Shown here: positions 33,745 to 46,239 of the stretch, one piece after another
Layout of the letters: the number at the start of each line of letters is the position of its first letter
Position numbering within the stretch: the first letter of the stretch is position 1
Assembly (NCBI RefSeq): GCF_011745365.1
Contig: NW_024468910.1
Span: forward strand, 1,516,068-1,580,067
DNA: 64,000 bases
Direction of reading: 5' to 3'
DNA from: Cryphonectria parasitica EP155
Lineage: Eukaryota > Ascomycota > Sordariomycetes > Diaporthales > Cryphonectriaceae
The notes under the pieces: model-generated
The model's database searches: none
The model's input: only the letters and a program-made list of their open reading frames with translations
What the model was told of the DNA's origin: nothing
Made by a program: the position numbers and the translations under genes

Positions 33745-34761
33745 AGTCGAAGCACCCCCTTGTGAACACCCCCCCCTTGTGGACACCCCTGGCTAGCCAC
33801 ATCGCATATATATATATACATTGATTTATATACATTTCTCTTCCTAATCAGCTACCACGATACAGTCCTCCTCATCAGTAGGTAATTCGGCATCGCTCTC
33901 TTCATTTAGATTATCGTCATTCCTGTTGACTGCATTTTGAGCCTTCTGTATAGCTTCAATATCTGCAAACCTCGAATTTGAGCTTGTATCTACCTTCCTT
34001 CTTTTAGTTAGCCTTCTAGCCTCAGCCTGCTTTTCCAGTACCTCATTCTTTTCCAGAGCTCTAGCTAGTTCAACATCCCTCTTACTGAATGCTTTGCATA
34101 TCTTCCTGAAAAGTATATATTGTACTGGCAAAGATGAAAGCTGGTGCTGATTCTGCTGTAATTGATGATATATATCTCGAGCTTCGCGAGGCGTTGAAAA
34201 GATAACTGCCTGGCCTGAGGAGGCTTTCAGGGTATTCTGAGCTGCTTTTGATGCTGTTAACTTTGAATTTGCCTGAGTCTGGATGAACTGAGAGGTGTTC
34301 TCAAGGAGAAGAGGGCTGAGGAGTAGCTTGGAAGGTCTAACAGGCTATAAGCCTGAAGCATTCCATCCAGACTTGATATTCTGGCTCGAAAGGCCTTCCA
34401 AGCGAGCCTGACGATAGGTCTCGAGGAATATTCGCTTGCCAAAGACTGTTGAATCCCCCCACTGGCTTATAGAACTGACTTTTCGCCTGTACGCTCTCTT
34501 GAGAGACGAGAAGACTTCTAGATCAAGGGGCTGAAGTATGTGAGAGGTATGAGGAGGCAAGTAAATCAACAGGATATTGTTTTGATAGCATTGCTACATA
34601 AACTCGTCAGTTGTATAGCTGCTGTGGCTATCCAGGACTAATAGTCGAGCCTCTGAGGGGTCTGCTGGCTTGCTGCCTGGAATGAAGATCTTTTTCAGCC
34701 ATTCGAGAGCTACAGCATTATCAGTCCATCCATTGCTCGTAGCTATGAACTGCTAGCCCTC
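33745..34761 (-). mobile_element. Fot1/pogo-type DNA transposon, 5' part removed by element F
   Basis: The low-coordinate end shows a TA target dinucleotide (33743-33744) followed by agtcgaagcaccccctt, a Fot1-like terminal inverted repeat. The transposase runs on the minus strand and is cut at 34761 by the LTR of element F. The other end is not in the window. Confidence 0.75.
33844..34761 (-). pseudogene. Fot1/pogo (Tc1/mariner superfamily) transposase, C-terminal half
   Basis: The DDE core is visible: LVLDSHSSY carries the second catalytic Asp and YLPPHTSHILQPLD the third, 35 residues apart (DD35D, as known for the pogo/Fot1 group). A KSGWNASGL motif and a long Lys/Glu-rich C-terminal tail follow, ending at 33844 in an acidic stretch. 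In-frame stops (about 34597 and after KSGWNASGL) and loss of the N-terminal DNA-binding part make it inactive. Confidence 0.8.
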
Positions 34762-35196
34762 TGTTATGACCCATCCAACATGCAGGTCACAAACAGGTCA
34801 CGAGTAACAAGAACCAGGTGTCAAGAACCCAACGTTCTGACTAAGCATTGATTACATAACCCAGGATTAGATATAACAGGGATGGATCACTGAATCATTA
34901 GATGATCCAGTAAGCCCAGATCACCTGGATTAGTAGTAAGCCAAGATAAGCCATACTAAAGAGCTGGATATATAAAGATACATTCATTACCATTAGATAG
35001 ATTCAATACATAGCTCTTCAATTATCAATCTAAGTATCAGATTACTCTCTTACTCTGATAGCCCTAAAGACAGTGAATACTTGCAAAGTTATCTCGATTG
35101 TATTTCCGTATTCAAGGCTTATACTTAGCACTGCTCTTGTTAGCATAAACTCTTTGTATACTTTGGAATCTTCAGATTACTGCAGTGCTCATTATA
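34762..35196 (+). repeat. 5' LTR of element F (family 1)
   Basis: 435 bp, starts tgttatgaccc and ends cattata. The post-LTR sequence ttttgataactcttgttc is conserved with A and G. The central module is of the gatccagg type. Confidence 0.88.
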
Positions 35197-35277
35197 TTTT
35201 GATAACTCTTGTTCAAGAATAATTTAGTATTACTCTCTTGAGCAATACGGAATACAATAGCTTTTCAAGAATTCTCT

Positions 35278-37600
35278 TCATCTATGCATGCTCCTACTTA
35301 GGAAGAACTGATTAATCAGATGTATCAGCTTATCCAGCATATTCAGAACCTGCGCAACCAACAGCAGGCTCAGAGCACCACCATTGCTAATCAGCAGGCT
35401 CAATTGAAGCAGCAGGCTTAACAAGCTCAACAGATACAGCTCACCTCTACAGTTACCAACAATGCTAGAAAAGCATATAAGATAAACAAGCCTGCTATAT
35501 ATAATAGCAATCAGAAGATGCTGTATAGATTCCTTACTCACTGCAGAGCATACTTTTTATACTATACAATTCAGTTTACTAAAGAAGCTAGAAAGATTAT
35601 CCTTGCAGAGACTTATCTTAAGAAAGATGCTCTTATCTAATATAAGCCTTCTCTGTGCAATTATTTAGAATATTAGAACAATCCCAGCATATATACTCAG
35701 AATACTAGAGATATATTCGATTCCTTTACAGATTTCGAAAAAGCTCTTAAGAAAACTTTTAGCAATTCTAATAAGAAATGCATTACAGCTTAGCAACTTA
35801 TAAATCTTAAGCAGACCAAATCAGCTTCTGCTTATACAGTTAGATTCAAATAGCTCTCAGCATAGCTTTCATAAAAAGATAAGAATCTTATGAAATACTA
35901 CTATAAGAAACTCAAGAATGATATTAAGAACGAAATCTTCAAACAAGATTAGTTAGAAAACTTTGCAATATTTTCAAATCAGATAATCTGTATCGATAAT
36001 CATCTGTACAAACAATGAATAAAGAAGTTTAAGAAAAGAGAAAGCTAGATTTGGAAATTTCTAGCTAATATAAGCAAGAAACTCTAATATAAAAACAGCA
36101 ATCAATATAGCAGCATAGCTTAAAGCAGCACTATATATGCTGAATCCATAGAGCTCAATACTGCTAACAAGCAATACAGCAAGAAGAACAGTATTACTTG
36201 CTACAATTGCAACAAACAGAGATATATCTTATATAACTGCTATTAATTCCGAAAGAATAAATAGCAACTAGTTCAGAAAGAATGCTAAGTAAGTATTGCT
36301 CAGCAATAGAAGCTCAATCAACTGAGTAAAAATATTCTCTTGAAGCAAGTATTGAACTCTATTAATTACAGAAATCTTAGCTGAACATTCTGCTACAATA
36401 ATAACTGCTTAATACATCTCTCGAGTAAGAAAAGCTCAGAATAGTTTCCCCAAAGATCTAGATACTACAAACAGATAGCAGTAGAAGAATGAGAATATAC
36501 ACTCAGCACAACTATAAGCAGCAACAACTCAAGCTGCTCCAACATTATTGAACAAAGCATTCAAACGCTGGAAACAGAACTTAGCAACAGCACCCTTCAT
36601 CACTTCCCATCATTCGTACCAAATGCTATAGCTAGGGATATGAACAAGAGATAGTATCCTCTTAGCTACTGATACAAATATCTAAACAATGCCGAAAGTA
36701 TCTTTCAAGCAATAGAGGAATTAAGCTAGAACAAACAGCTTAGCAATCTATCTGAGTCTTTCGTAAATAACAGACCCGATAGCTCTACGGAAGTTCGGAA
36801 AGGAAGGTTTCTCTTCAGCATTAGATGAAATACGAAATCAATATGGATTAAATATCTCATCTATGGGATAGGGCTAGAAGAGCTCTTTACCTGCATTCTC
36901 TTGCAGAATATCAAAGCATAGCAGAACGAGAATCCTCGAATCAGCTCACTTTACAATCTATACTACGAACTAGCATGAATCTTCTGCGCTTACTACAGCT
37001 GCTAAGCACATTTTTCAGAGAAGATGCAGTATAAATGATTTCCTATCAGAGAACTAGAACAGATCCTTCAGGCTATTAAAGCAGAGAAGCTTCATTTCAG
37101 AAAGATTCTCAACAAACAGCATAATAATACATATATTAAGCTACTGAATGACTGCTCTAAGCAATGCATAAACAAGAAAGTGAAATGATAGCAATGCAAA
37201 ACAATACTTTATACAATTCATATTAATAATAAGATTTGCAATTAGCATTAGCAGAAAGATAATCAGAAGCAACAACAATATAAGCAAAAACAAGCTAAAA
37301 AGCTCGCTTGAGAAGCAGCTATGCAAGCTCAGAAGAAGGATAAGCAGTTTTCAGAAATCTCAAAAGATCAGAATCGCTTATAAGAAAACTGCAGATGATC
37401 AGACTGGAACAGTTTTTATATAAAGCTTCCAAAGCAGATTATGCTTATATCAAGCTCAATATATACATTTGTAGATACAAGTACAGCGCACTATTGAATA
37501 GTAGCGCTTAGAGAAACTTTATATCTCTATACATTATTAATCAAGCATAACTACAATGGAAATAAAAGAAATAGCTATATACTCTCAGCACTATAGAAGA
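35278..37600 (+). pseudogene. Element F gag and protease remnant
   Basis: Collinear with G: Gln-rich N-terminus (35330-35450), capsid-like core (35490-35850), zinc knuckle of CX2CX4HX4C type near 36198-36240 with substitutions, and a protease-like stretch near 37480-37530. Many stops. Confidence 0.65.
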
Positions 37601-38306
37601 ACAATCTATTGCATACAACTAAGGCATAATCAATACAGAGACTAATCATCTACTTATCTTAATCCAAGAATATATGATCAGAGTTTCCTTTGATATTACA
37701 GATATAGCACAGCATGAGCTGATTATAGAGCTTTCATAGCTTAAGAAGCATAATCCTCAAATCGATTGAACTACTAGCTAGATCTCATAAGAACAAGCTG
37801 TACTTAGAGAGATAGTTGCAATTAACAGCGCAGAACGGAATTCAGTTGCTGAAGAATACTCGAGGAAAGAAGCTTCAAACGAATTCATATATATCTTCAG
37901 GCCAGCAGAGCTAGCAGCACAAGAAGAGAAGCTTAGTAATAAGCGGACTCAAGCAATGCTAGAGCGCCAACAGATCAATATAACAACAGAAGCAAGGCTT
38001 TCAGCAGATCGGTTCGCTCCGGAGCAATAAGGGAAGGCTTCAGAAAGTGGATTATAGATTCACAGGAAAAGCTCGAAACCAGGCTCTCAAGCAATCAGTC
38101 CGCCCCGAAGCAACTGCTCAAGGCCTTCAAAAACGCTACTAAAGATAACTAGCGAAAAGAAGCACACTCAACAGTACCTACTATTCCTCTAAGTAGCAAA
38201 AACAGAATAGGAATCAGAACCAACACTCGCAAGCATACTACAGGAATACTACAAATTTGAGAAATTGTTCCAGGAAGAATTGGATACAGAACTACCAGAA
38301 TACAGC

Positions 38307-38759
38307 TGTAATGAGCACTGCAGCAATCCGAAGATTCCAAAGTATACAAAGGAGTTTATGCTAACAAGAGCGGTATCAAAGTATCAAGCTCTTAAATACG
38401 GAACTGTACAAGTCCTGATGAGCGTTGCAAGTGTTCACTGCCTTTGGAGCTATTCAGTATATGAGACTGAATACTTAGATTAACAACTGAAGAGCTATGT
38501 ACTGAGTCTATCTAACGGTAGTAAATATATTCTTATATATCCAGCTCTTCAGTGTGGATATGTTGGATAGCAACATATTCAAGTTATCCTGCTAGCTCTG
38601 GATAGCACATATCCAAAGCTATCCTTCTTGATTAGCTATACTTGTAATCCTAACTCTGAATTATGTAATCAATGCTTTGTTAGAATGTTGAGTTCTTAAT
38701 ATCTAGTTCTTGTTGCTCGTAATCTGTTTCGTAATCTGCATATTGAATAGATCATAACA
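38307..38759 (-). repeat. 3' LTR of element H (family 1, variant centre)
   Basis: 453 bp. Ends conserved; the centre (38555-38630) consists of ggatag/tatcc inverted motifs not shared with the A/B/C LTRs. Confidence 0.88.
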
Positions 38760-38851
38760 TCATCTTTCTTCTATCAGTTATTATTCCTCACGATCTTTTG
38801 TAAGTATTCTAGCAAGTTTTCTATATATATGATCTTGCTTTTCTAATCGAG

Positions 38852-39469
38852 ATATTAAATAGAATTAACAAATCTTGTTCTTGCGCTGAGAAGACTAAAT
38901 AAAAGAATTCCCTTCTTTTCTTAATCCTTACAAATGCTATTACTATATCTTTCTATTCTTTCTGTAAGAGTTGTAGTATTCAGTTTTGTTAAGTTTCCGC
39001 TAAGAATTCCTCCTGTTGCGCTGAATATATTTGTCTGAGCTGCTCTCAGTATGATGTTCAAGAGCTAAGCGCTGCGGAAATTTGTTGGATAGGTGTCTAA
39101 TACTAACGCCTGGAGAACCAACTCGAGAGTGCTGAGGGGCGGCTGCACGACGCTGCTGCGGAGGTGAAACGTTTGTGGAAGCAGAAACGTCTGTAGTTTG
39201 AGAGGATGATGAAAGCCGTTTGCCGAGGCCTTTTCAGCGTGAAGGAGCTAGAGCATGAGGAGGCTAAGGAGGAGCGAGCTTGTATTGCTGCTGGGATTCG
39301 TTCTGTGATTGCAGAGGAGTCTGCTGCTGTTGCCAGGGATTCTTCCTTTGAGGGTTTCGACTGGAATTCCGTGGATGTAGAGAATTCAGTGATAGATTAG
39401 TTGGATTTTCTGGAGAGTGAGGTTTCTGAAGCCCCTGGGTTTCGGTTTGGGGCGGAGCGATTATCCTAG
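38852..39469 (+). pseudogene. Antisense zinc-cluster-like ORF of element H
   Basis: 206-codon frame opposite to pol, starting at ATA where B has ATG. The segment 39206-39400 is open and ends in the SFEGFDWNSVD signature. The cysteine array keeps its spacing, with three Cys replaced by Tyr. Six or seven stops of the CAG/CAA/TGG-derived type. This copy is from a diverged subfamily, which makes the shared length and motifs informative. Confidence 0.7.
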
Positions 39470-40106
39470 ATGCTGGTTTCCTTCCTTTTCCAATATTTAG
39501 CTACTTTTTTCTGAGTATTCTTAATGTTTTTCTATGATTCCCATGAATTTTCACTTGCTAAGTAATCTTTTCACTTGATGAAGTACTCTTTTGTGCTATC
39601 TATGCTTCTATGCTTGAAGATTTTCTCTATCTCATACTCTAGTTTATTGTTTTCTACTTCTGCTATATTATCCGCTGATATTTCCTATGCTGCTAATTCC
39701 AATAGTAAGATATGGAAAACCGAGTATATTCTCATTCTATGAGATAATACTAACTCATAATTAACTAGGGAAATCTATTACAAGATTTTGAATAGCTCTA
39801 GCTTTTTGTAATCAAATTTGTTGCTAGATCTAGTTATTTTAATGTTTTTTCGAAATAGATAAACCTTATCTTTCTTCTGTAGGATTAGTTTCTCAATTCT
39901 TTTGAAGTTTGCATATTGCATTATTCGTTCCTGAATAAATTGTAATTCTAACTAAAGTTTCTTCTGAACTTTCTTAATCTTCTTAACTCTTTTTTCTGCA
40001 GCTTCTACATCTGCTTCTAGCAGTACTTTGTAATAAGCTATTGAATTATATCTGTAGAATATAAAGAATAGTAACTTCTTTATTATACTTATATCTGCAT
40101 TATTAT
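39466..40106 (-). pseudogene. Element H integrase C-terminus and chromodomain
   Basis: Collinear with 51850-52502 of G. Frame broken. The pol stop again overlaps the antisense ORF stop in a CTAG palindrome. Confidence 0.65.
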
Positions 40107-40222
40107 AAGCGCATCTTAGCTGTAGCACGCTCTAGCTTCTCCTTTGCATCATTAAGAGCAGCCTTAGCAGCGAAATGCTGAGCTACAATCTTCTCCACCT
40201 GCAATAGCAACAAACCATGCAT
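40107..40222 (-). other. Orphan coding-like fragment
   Basis: 116 bp between truncated element H and element E2. On the minus strand it is open throughout and encodes a helical stretch (KAALNDAKEKLERATAKM). It matches nothing else in the window; possibly a relic of the sequence into which E2 inserted. Confidence 0.4.
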
Positions 40223-40541
40223 TGTTGTAGTGGCCAGGGTGGTAGTCCGTAGGACGTGGAGTACAGTGAGTCAAGGGTCCTCATACATATAAAGGATACC
40301 ATTCACTTTTCAAATTCTTTAGCTATAAGCAACAAGGAAGCATCCTTTCTCTTCTTTTCAATTTTGAACCCTTTGGACAGATCTAAGACAGATTTTTCAC
40401 CCTGTTCTTGCGCCCGTGTAGCCTTAGTTTGCTGTTCTCATCTGTACAGGCATGCTTGGATTGTACAAGCTCTTGCTTATTGCTTCAGCAGCTGTTTATC
40501 CCTTTTTCTTTCGAGGGCAACAGCGCTCTAGTTCTGATTCA
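40223..40541 (+). repeat. 5' LTR of element E2 (family 2)
   Basis: 319 bp, TGTTGTAGTGG...CTGATTCA. Left flank gcat. Confidence 0.88.
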
Positions 40542-40542
40542 A

Positions 40543-40560
40543 TGGTGCAGTATATACGGA
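40543..40560 (+). other. Primer-binding site of E2
   Basis: One base after the LTR the sequence reads TGGTGCAGTATATACGG; E1 has TGATGCGGTAAGT. The inferred ancestor TGGTGCGGTAAG would pair with a tRNA ending CTTACCGCACCA. I cannot say which tRNA. Confidence 0.6.
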
Positions 40561-41099
40561 TTTAGCTATTCAGGCTGGTAGCTCAGGGCTGTTTGCATTA
40601 CAGTTTGTAAGAATCAGTAAGAGCAGCAAGTTTATCCTATGAACAGATGCACTCTTTTTCTCTGCTGAGCTCTTTTATTTCCTTTATCTATCATGCTTAT
40701 ATAATAGGCTGTATATTATATCTAGATTCTGGATTATGCTTGAGATCTCTTGTAAAGGGGAGATGAGTGGATAGAGGAGAAGTAATATGAGTTCTGATTA
40801 TAAGCTGGTAAATGATGCATTGAGCTTGCAAGCTAATATTATGAAGAAACGAATTCCTTTTTCCAATATTTCTTATATTAATTAATGATTCTATATAGAA
40901 GCTAATATAGCTTAGATTTGTATAAGCTGCAGCAGAAAGTTTAATTATGTTGGATATAGATTTATAGTTAAATTATAGAGTGAAATGCTTTTGATGAATA
41001 ATATTCTGCAGAGAAAAGTAATATGATTAATAAGATCTATGCTTCTTACAATAATCTAATTAGCATGCTTTATCTGAATATATTTAGCTATATTAATCT

Positions 41100-42917
41100 T
41101 TTGAATCAAAAGCTTGCTAGTTATATTATTTCAAAAGCAAAGAATACAGAAAAATAAAAATAAAAAACTATTAATATATATAAGAAATAAAAATCAAGAA
41201 TTATAATAATATTATCCAATATCGAATTTTAATTAATATCTTATATCTAGTTAGAAATATCTCTATTAATTAGCAGAATTATTAATAAAGAAAATTCTAA
41301 TGCAATATAGAACAGCTAATTCAATCTCTTATTATTTATTACAAGACAGATCTTATATACGCTCTACTTACAAACTGAATCTTTCTTAAATATCTGAATT
41401 CCTTTAATTTCTATAGTATTGTTTTCTGCAGAATACGGAAAGCATTCTAGCTATAGCGCTCTCAACTCAAGAATCTCGAATCAGAAAAGCAAAGAAATAT
41501 CGGAGGAAGCAATAATCAAGAGAGAAGATAGCTTCTATATCTGAGAGCTCTTCCAATCAGATACTCAGTTCAGCCAACTACTTAGCTAATAATCACTATA
41601 ATCAGAACTTCAGATTCTTCTTTTATAGTAAGCTTGCTGATAGTGGATTAATATTGTTTGCTTATATGAAAATCTTCTTATAGCTAAAGCAATTCAACTA
41701 ATGATATTAGATCAAAGGGATTGATAATACTCAAGTATTCAACTTTATAAAAAGCTTTTGTATAGATATAATCATTACTGAAGAAGTAGAGAGATTTATT
41801 ACAAGCGCTAAAACTTGGAATGAATAGAAGAAGCAATTATTAGTTGCTTATTGCTCTTAAGACTATCTTCAAGTATATATTCCTGAATAGAAGCGCCTGA
41901 ATATTATTAATAATTATTTCATTATTAATACTGCTAGCTTCTGATTATTTATTATGAATTATAATAATGCTCTTACTTATCTTAAGATTAGAGATAGTTA
42001 ATCTGTAGCAGAAGTATAAATGAAGCTCTCTTCAATCTGAATTAAGCGCTTTTAAGCTAACTATAGTATTACTGCTAAAAGCGTTAGTAATAAGAAGTAG
42101 CCTTATCTTATGAAAAAGCTGTTGAAAGTTTATCATAAAGCATTCTAGAAGAAGATTCAAGATTAACTTGCTTCCAGTGCTACTAATCTTTAACTTTATT
42201 AACAGGCTTAATTTCAAGATTCTTCTATGCTTTTACCTCAGCTGATTCTTAATCAGACTTAGCTTATTCCTGTTTCATATTCAATATATAATACTCTCAA
42301 TCAACTGATAAATTCATTGAAATAAGCAATAGAGCTATTATATTATTAACTATCTTAATAATTAACTTATAATTAGCAAGCTTAGCTTGAACTAACTAAG
42401 CAGATCTTAAAAGCTGAATCTGCTTAGAAGAGCAACTAAGAATACAACTAGTTAGCTTCAATAATAAAGCAACTCTGTATTAATTAAATTGCAATAGCAA
42501 AATTCTTAAAGCTGCAGATTAATATTCTCAGATAAATACAGAATATCTCATATAATCAAACTAAAGCTCTACAGAAGATCTTACAACTAATCAGGCATTT
42601 CCAAACTATTTCTGCAAGAAACTCTTCTTAGGAAAATGCAAATTCCTTGCAGATGAGTATTACTTATACAAGTTCGGAGAATGAGAATAAGCAGTATTCT
42701 GAAGCATAGCAAGCGAAGATCAATGAAATCCTGAAGAAGAATAGAACTCTGTACAGATGCTATAGCTATAGATTGAAGTTTCATAAAGCTTATGAATATA
42801 TAGAACTCCGTATTATTATGAATTATAGCATTTGCTATGCTTCAGCATTAGCAAAGCTAAAGTAATATCTTAGCAATTACTTGGAGTTTCTGAATTCTAA
42901 ATCAAAACTAGTATTAT
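41100..42917 (+). pseudogene. Element E2 gag remnant
   Basis: Coding-like frames with many stops. Near 42758-42799 is a nucleocapsid zinc knuckle CX2CX4HX4C in which two Cys have become Tyr. Interrupted by E1. Confidence 0.6.
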
Positions 42918-43240
42918 TGAATCAGAACTAGGGCGCCGTCGTCCTCGAAAGAAAAAGGAACAAACAGCTGCCGAAGCAATGGGCAAGAGCTCGTGCAACC
43001 CAAGCGTGCCTGTACAGATGAGAACAGCAAACTAAGGCCACACGGGCGCAAGAACAGGGTGAAAAACCTGTCTTAGACCTGTCCAAAGGGTTCAAAATTT
43101 GAAAAGAAGAGAAAGGATGCTTTTTTTTTGTTGCTTATAGCTAAAGAATTTGAAAAGTGAGTGGTATCCTTTATATGTATGAGAACCCTTGACCCACTGT
43201 ACTCCACATCCCACGGACTACCACCCTGGCCACTATAACA
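42918..43240 (-). repeat. 3' LTR of element E1 (family 2)
   Basis: 323 bp; TSD ttat at 42914-42917. Just outside it in element sense is a polypurine tract (43253 to 43241, gctgggggagggc). Confidence 0.9.
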
Positions 43241-43253
43241 GCCCTCCCCCAGC
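43241..43253 (-). other. Polypurine tract of E1
   Basis: GGGGGAGGG in element sense directly before the 3' LTR, the usual plus-strand priming site. Confidence 0.7.
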
Positions 43254-43773
43254 AACTTTCTTCCAAAGTTGCAACAAGTCCAATGGTATGCTAGGTCTGA
43301 TCAGAGAGAGATGAAGTAAAGAAATAAAGAATTCATTGCAAACTGCTAAAGGAAATACTGCAAACCAAACCATCCCCTCCCATTCAACCCTCATGCTTTT
43401 CCCTATTGCTTGAGCTATTATTCAAATCAATACAGGAGTATTAGTATCTATCTTCAGTTCATTTGTAATATAAGTACGATCTGGATAGATTCTAATGCTG
43501 ATCTCTTCTCTGTTCTCATCTGCTCTCAAACTCTGCTTGAGCAGCAGCAGCAGCAGCAGTTCTCTCCTGATTCTGCATTCTCACTCAACGGATTCTTTCG
43601 CAGTCCGCTTCATATATATTCATCTTAATAGCATGATCGAATCCTGTTCAGTTCGGAAAACCTACTAAAAGCTTAATAGGATTAAGGCTATGAAGCTCAT
43701 TCCATAGAGGCATACAAGGCTCCTGAGGTTTATTAGGAAAACTAGGAAGCATAATATTGCTGCTTCTCAGTTT

Positions 43774-45415
43774 CTAATGCAATGAAGCTTCAGTAGTATA
43801 TCCAAGCCTAGCTATTTGCTGCATTAATAGATTGATTATTGGTTCTGAACTAATAAGCGTTTCTCGAGATGAAGAGGAGTAAGGATTAGTAGGAGTTCCG
43901 AATAGAAGTTGACTTAATTCTGAGCTGATATTATATCCTCTTAATGAATGCAAGATCGAGCTAGCTGGAGCTGTGCTCTTTCGGGATTGTTGTCTTAATG
44001 AAACTAAGCTGAATGCTCTACTCGCTCTGAAATTCTTCAGAGCAAAGGCTGATATATTCTTTCTTATTCTATTGAGATCGCTTTTAATAAATAGTTCAAG
44101 CAAGTCTGCAACTTCTTTTATAAAGAAGGTAATATTCAGCTTGTAGATTATATTCAGTATTCTACTAGCTTTTACTTGTATAGCTTTGTATTCTTGAAGT
44201 AAAGTATTCCTTCTTAATAGCTGATTAGGATATTGCATATAGTTGCTGTATTCCAGCTTATAGAAGAAAGCTTAGCAGTATAGGCTTGTTATAGCTATCT
44301 CTGTATCTTATTTTTCTATATTTTGTACAATCTCTTTATAATTAAGATAAAGAGCTTGCTTTCAATCTAAATAGCTACTAGATGATTAGTAAAAATCAGT
44401 AGATTTCAGAATTTGAAAGCAAAATAGTTTAATTGCATAGAGCAGAGCTGCATTCGAATTATTATCCAACAGTATAGTTGGAATATTCTTGAAATCCTAA
44501 TCCTGAATAGCTTTAGCACTTCTGAGCTGATTGTTCAGATAGTGCTTGCTTGCATAAGCTAGTAGAATATTGCTGAATTTGTATATAATAATGTAAAATC
44601 CTTTTTCAGTCTTTATATTAAGCTAAAACAGAGTATAAGCTAAAGTTGCTGTATTAACTGAGAGGAGAACTCATAGATGCTTCTGTCTAGCTTCATATCT
44701 GAGCAGATTCTGCTTATTGAGAATATCAGAAGAGCTAGATAAATAAGCTATTAATGGAATACAAAAACATTCTATCAAGAATACATCTTGTTGATTATAT
44801 TAAGCATAATAATAAAAAGCAGCTATAATATACTGCAGACTAATATCTTGAGAAACTCTTATATCTAAGAATCCAACTAGATTATAAATATTAAGAAGAT
44901 ATCTGGAAGAATTAGCGCTAAAGATTGTAAGCAAGTATAACTTGCAAAGAGATAATCCTGGGAAGTACTTCTCAATAAGTTCTGCTGCTAGATAATTTTC
45001 TTCATTTCTTAGACTGAAGTAGAGCGGATAATTCTTGATTATTTCAGTTGGATACAGCGCTCTGAGAAAGATAGTCCGAAAGCAGTAGGCTTTGATTATT
45101 CAGTCTTCTCAGTTATATTGAATAGATAGGAATAGAGAGTACTTGAATTCGGCTATTGCTGCTGAGTTGAAAGAAAAGTAAAAAAGGAAGAACAGCTTTG
45201 TTGGAAGATGAGCAATTGAGAGAAGGGTTTGTAAAGATATAAAGTTAAGAAACTGAGAGAGTATTAACTAAGGAAGAAAGATAGAGAAGAATGCAGCTTC
45301 AGCTAGAGAATCTATTAAGAAAGATAATATTATATAAGCAGAGCAGTTGATAATTTGCTTTAATATTGGTATACAGATCTGGAGTAGCATTGATGAGAAA
45401 GAAAAAGAATGTATG
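43774..45415 (-). pseudogene. Extra ORF 3' of pol in element E1, unknown function
   Basis: Translating the minus strand from 45415 to 43774 stays in one frame for about 545 codons, broken by about a dozen isolated TAA/TAG/TGA codons that fit CAA/CAG/TGG ancestry. The last 154 codons (44238-43774) are fully open. The product is not Gag, protease, RT, RNase H or integrase. It is rich in Leu/Ile/Tyr/Ser, with no transmembrane segment clear enough to call an envelope. Ser-rich near the C-terminus. Not recognised. Confidence 0.6.
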
Positions 45416-46239
45416 TATGCTTGAGAAAGATAGTTGTGAAGAGATTGAAGAAGAAAGAAGAATAGCTAGCTGTAAGTATGAATAGAATAGCTAATTTATC
45501 TTGTTTAGCAACTATTCAAGTAATTTACTGCTTTTCATTTGTTACAAAGCAAATAACTTTATTCTTAGCTAGATAGGAGTTATTCAGCAATAGACTGAAT
45601 AGAAAGCATAATAACTCAGTTGAATATATTTATTATTCATTGCTATCTTATCAATCTTCAGCAAACTGTTTAACAATCTCTTTCTCAGTTCATCTTGCTT
45701 TTCAATTCATTCTTCACATAATAACTTCTTCTTCTATCAATCTTCTCTTGCCTAGCTCTGCAATATTCTTAACATATTTCGAATTATTATTAATGTTGTT
45801 TTCTCTTTGCAGATAAATACTGCTTCTTAAGAGATTAATAAGATTTGAATCTGATTTTCTTCTTTAGTTTCTTTTTCTTAGAGCAGCAATTACTACTAGC
45901 TCAAGGATATTCATATTAACTTTCTTAATATTATAAACTTCAATACTATTAAGAGAGATCTTAGCTTGATATATGCTTCTTGGAATATCCAAAGCGATAT
46001 TATGTTTTGGAATAACTTATTGCTAAGCTCTAGCTTTGCTGCTTATTTCGCAAAGCTGAATAATAAGAATTCTATTAAACTGAATTCTATTATGGTATAT
46101 AAAGCTGGTTGGAAGCTCTTTAGCGAGTATCTTACTTGCATTTTCTTCCGATCTAAGCGAGTAAATTCCCTTCTTGTTCAATCCTATAGTTAGCATAACC
46201 TAGTTCCTTGCAATTGCTGCTCTCATCAGTATGCTACTG
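45416..46239 (-). pseudogene. Element E1, segment between pol and the extra ORF
   Basis: Joined to 53674 and onward before G inserted. AT-rich, no motif recognised. A 75-codon open frame on the plus strand (45966-46193) is probably a shadow. Confidence 0.35.

Larger units (their letters stand above)
34762..38306 (+). mobile_element. Element F: chromovirus, 5' part only
   Basis: The 5' LTR (34762-35196) is followed by gag, protease and the start of pol, until the sequence is cut at 38306 by element H just before RT. Left flank ccctc would be its target duplication; no matching 3' end is found in the window, so the rest is lost or displaced. Confidence 0.8.
38307..40106 (-). mobile_element. 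Element H: chromovirus, 3' part only, inserted into F
   Basis: The 3' LTR (38307-38759), antisense ORF, chromodomain and integrase C-terminus are present. The element stops abruptly at 40106 within the integrase. Left flank acagc is the expected target duplication, with no right partner. The 5' two thirds of H and the rest of F have been deleted. Confidence 0.8.
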
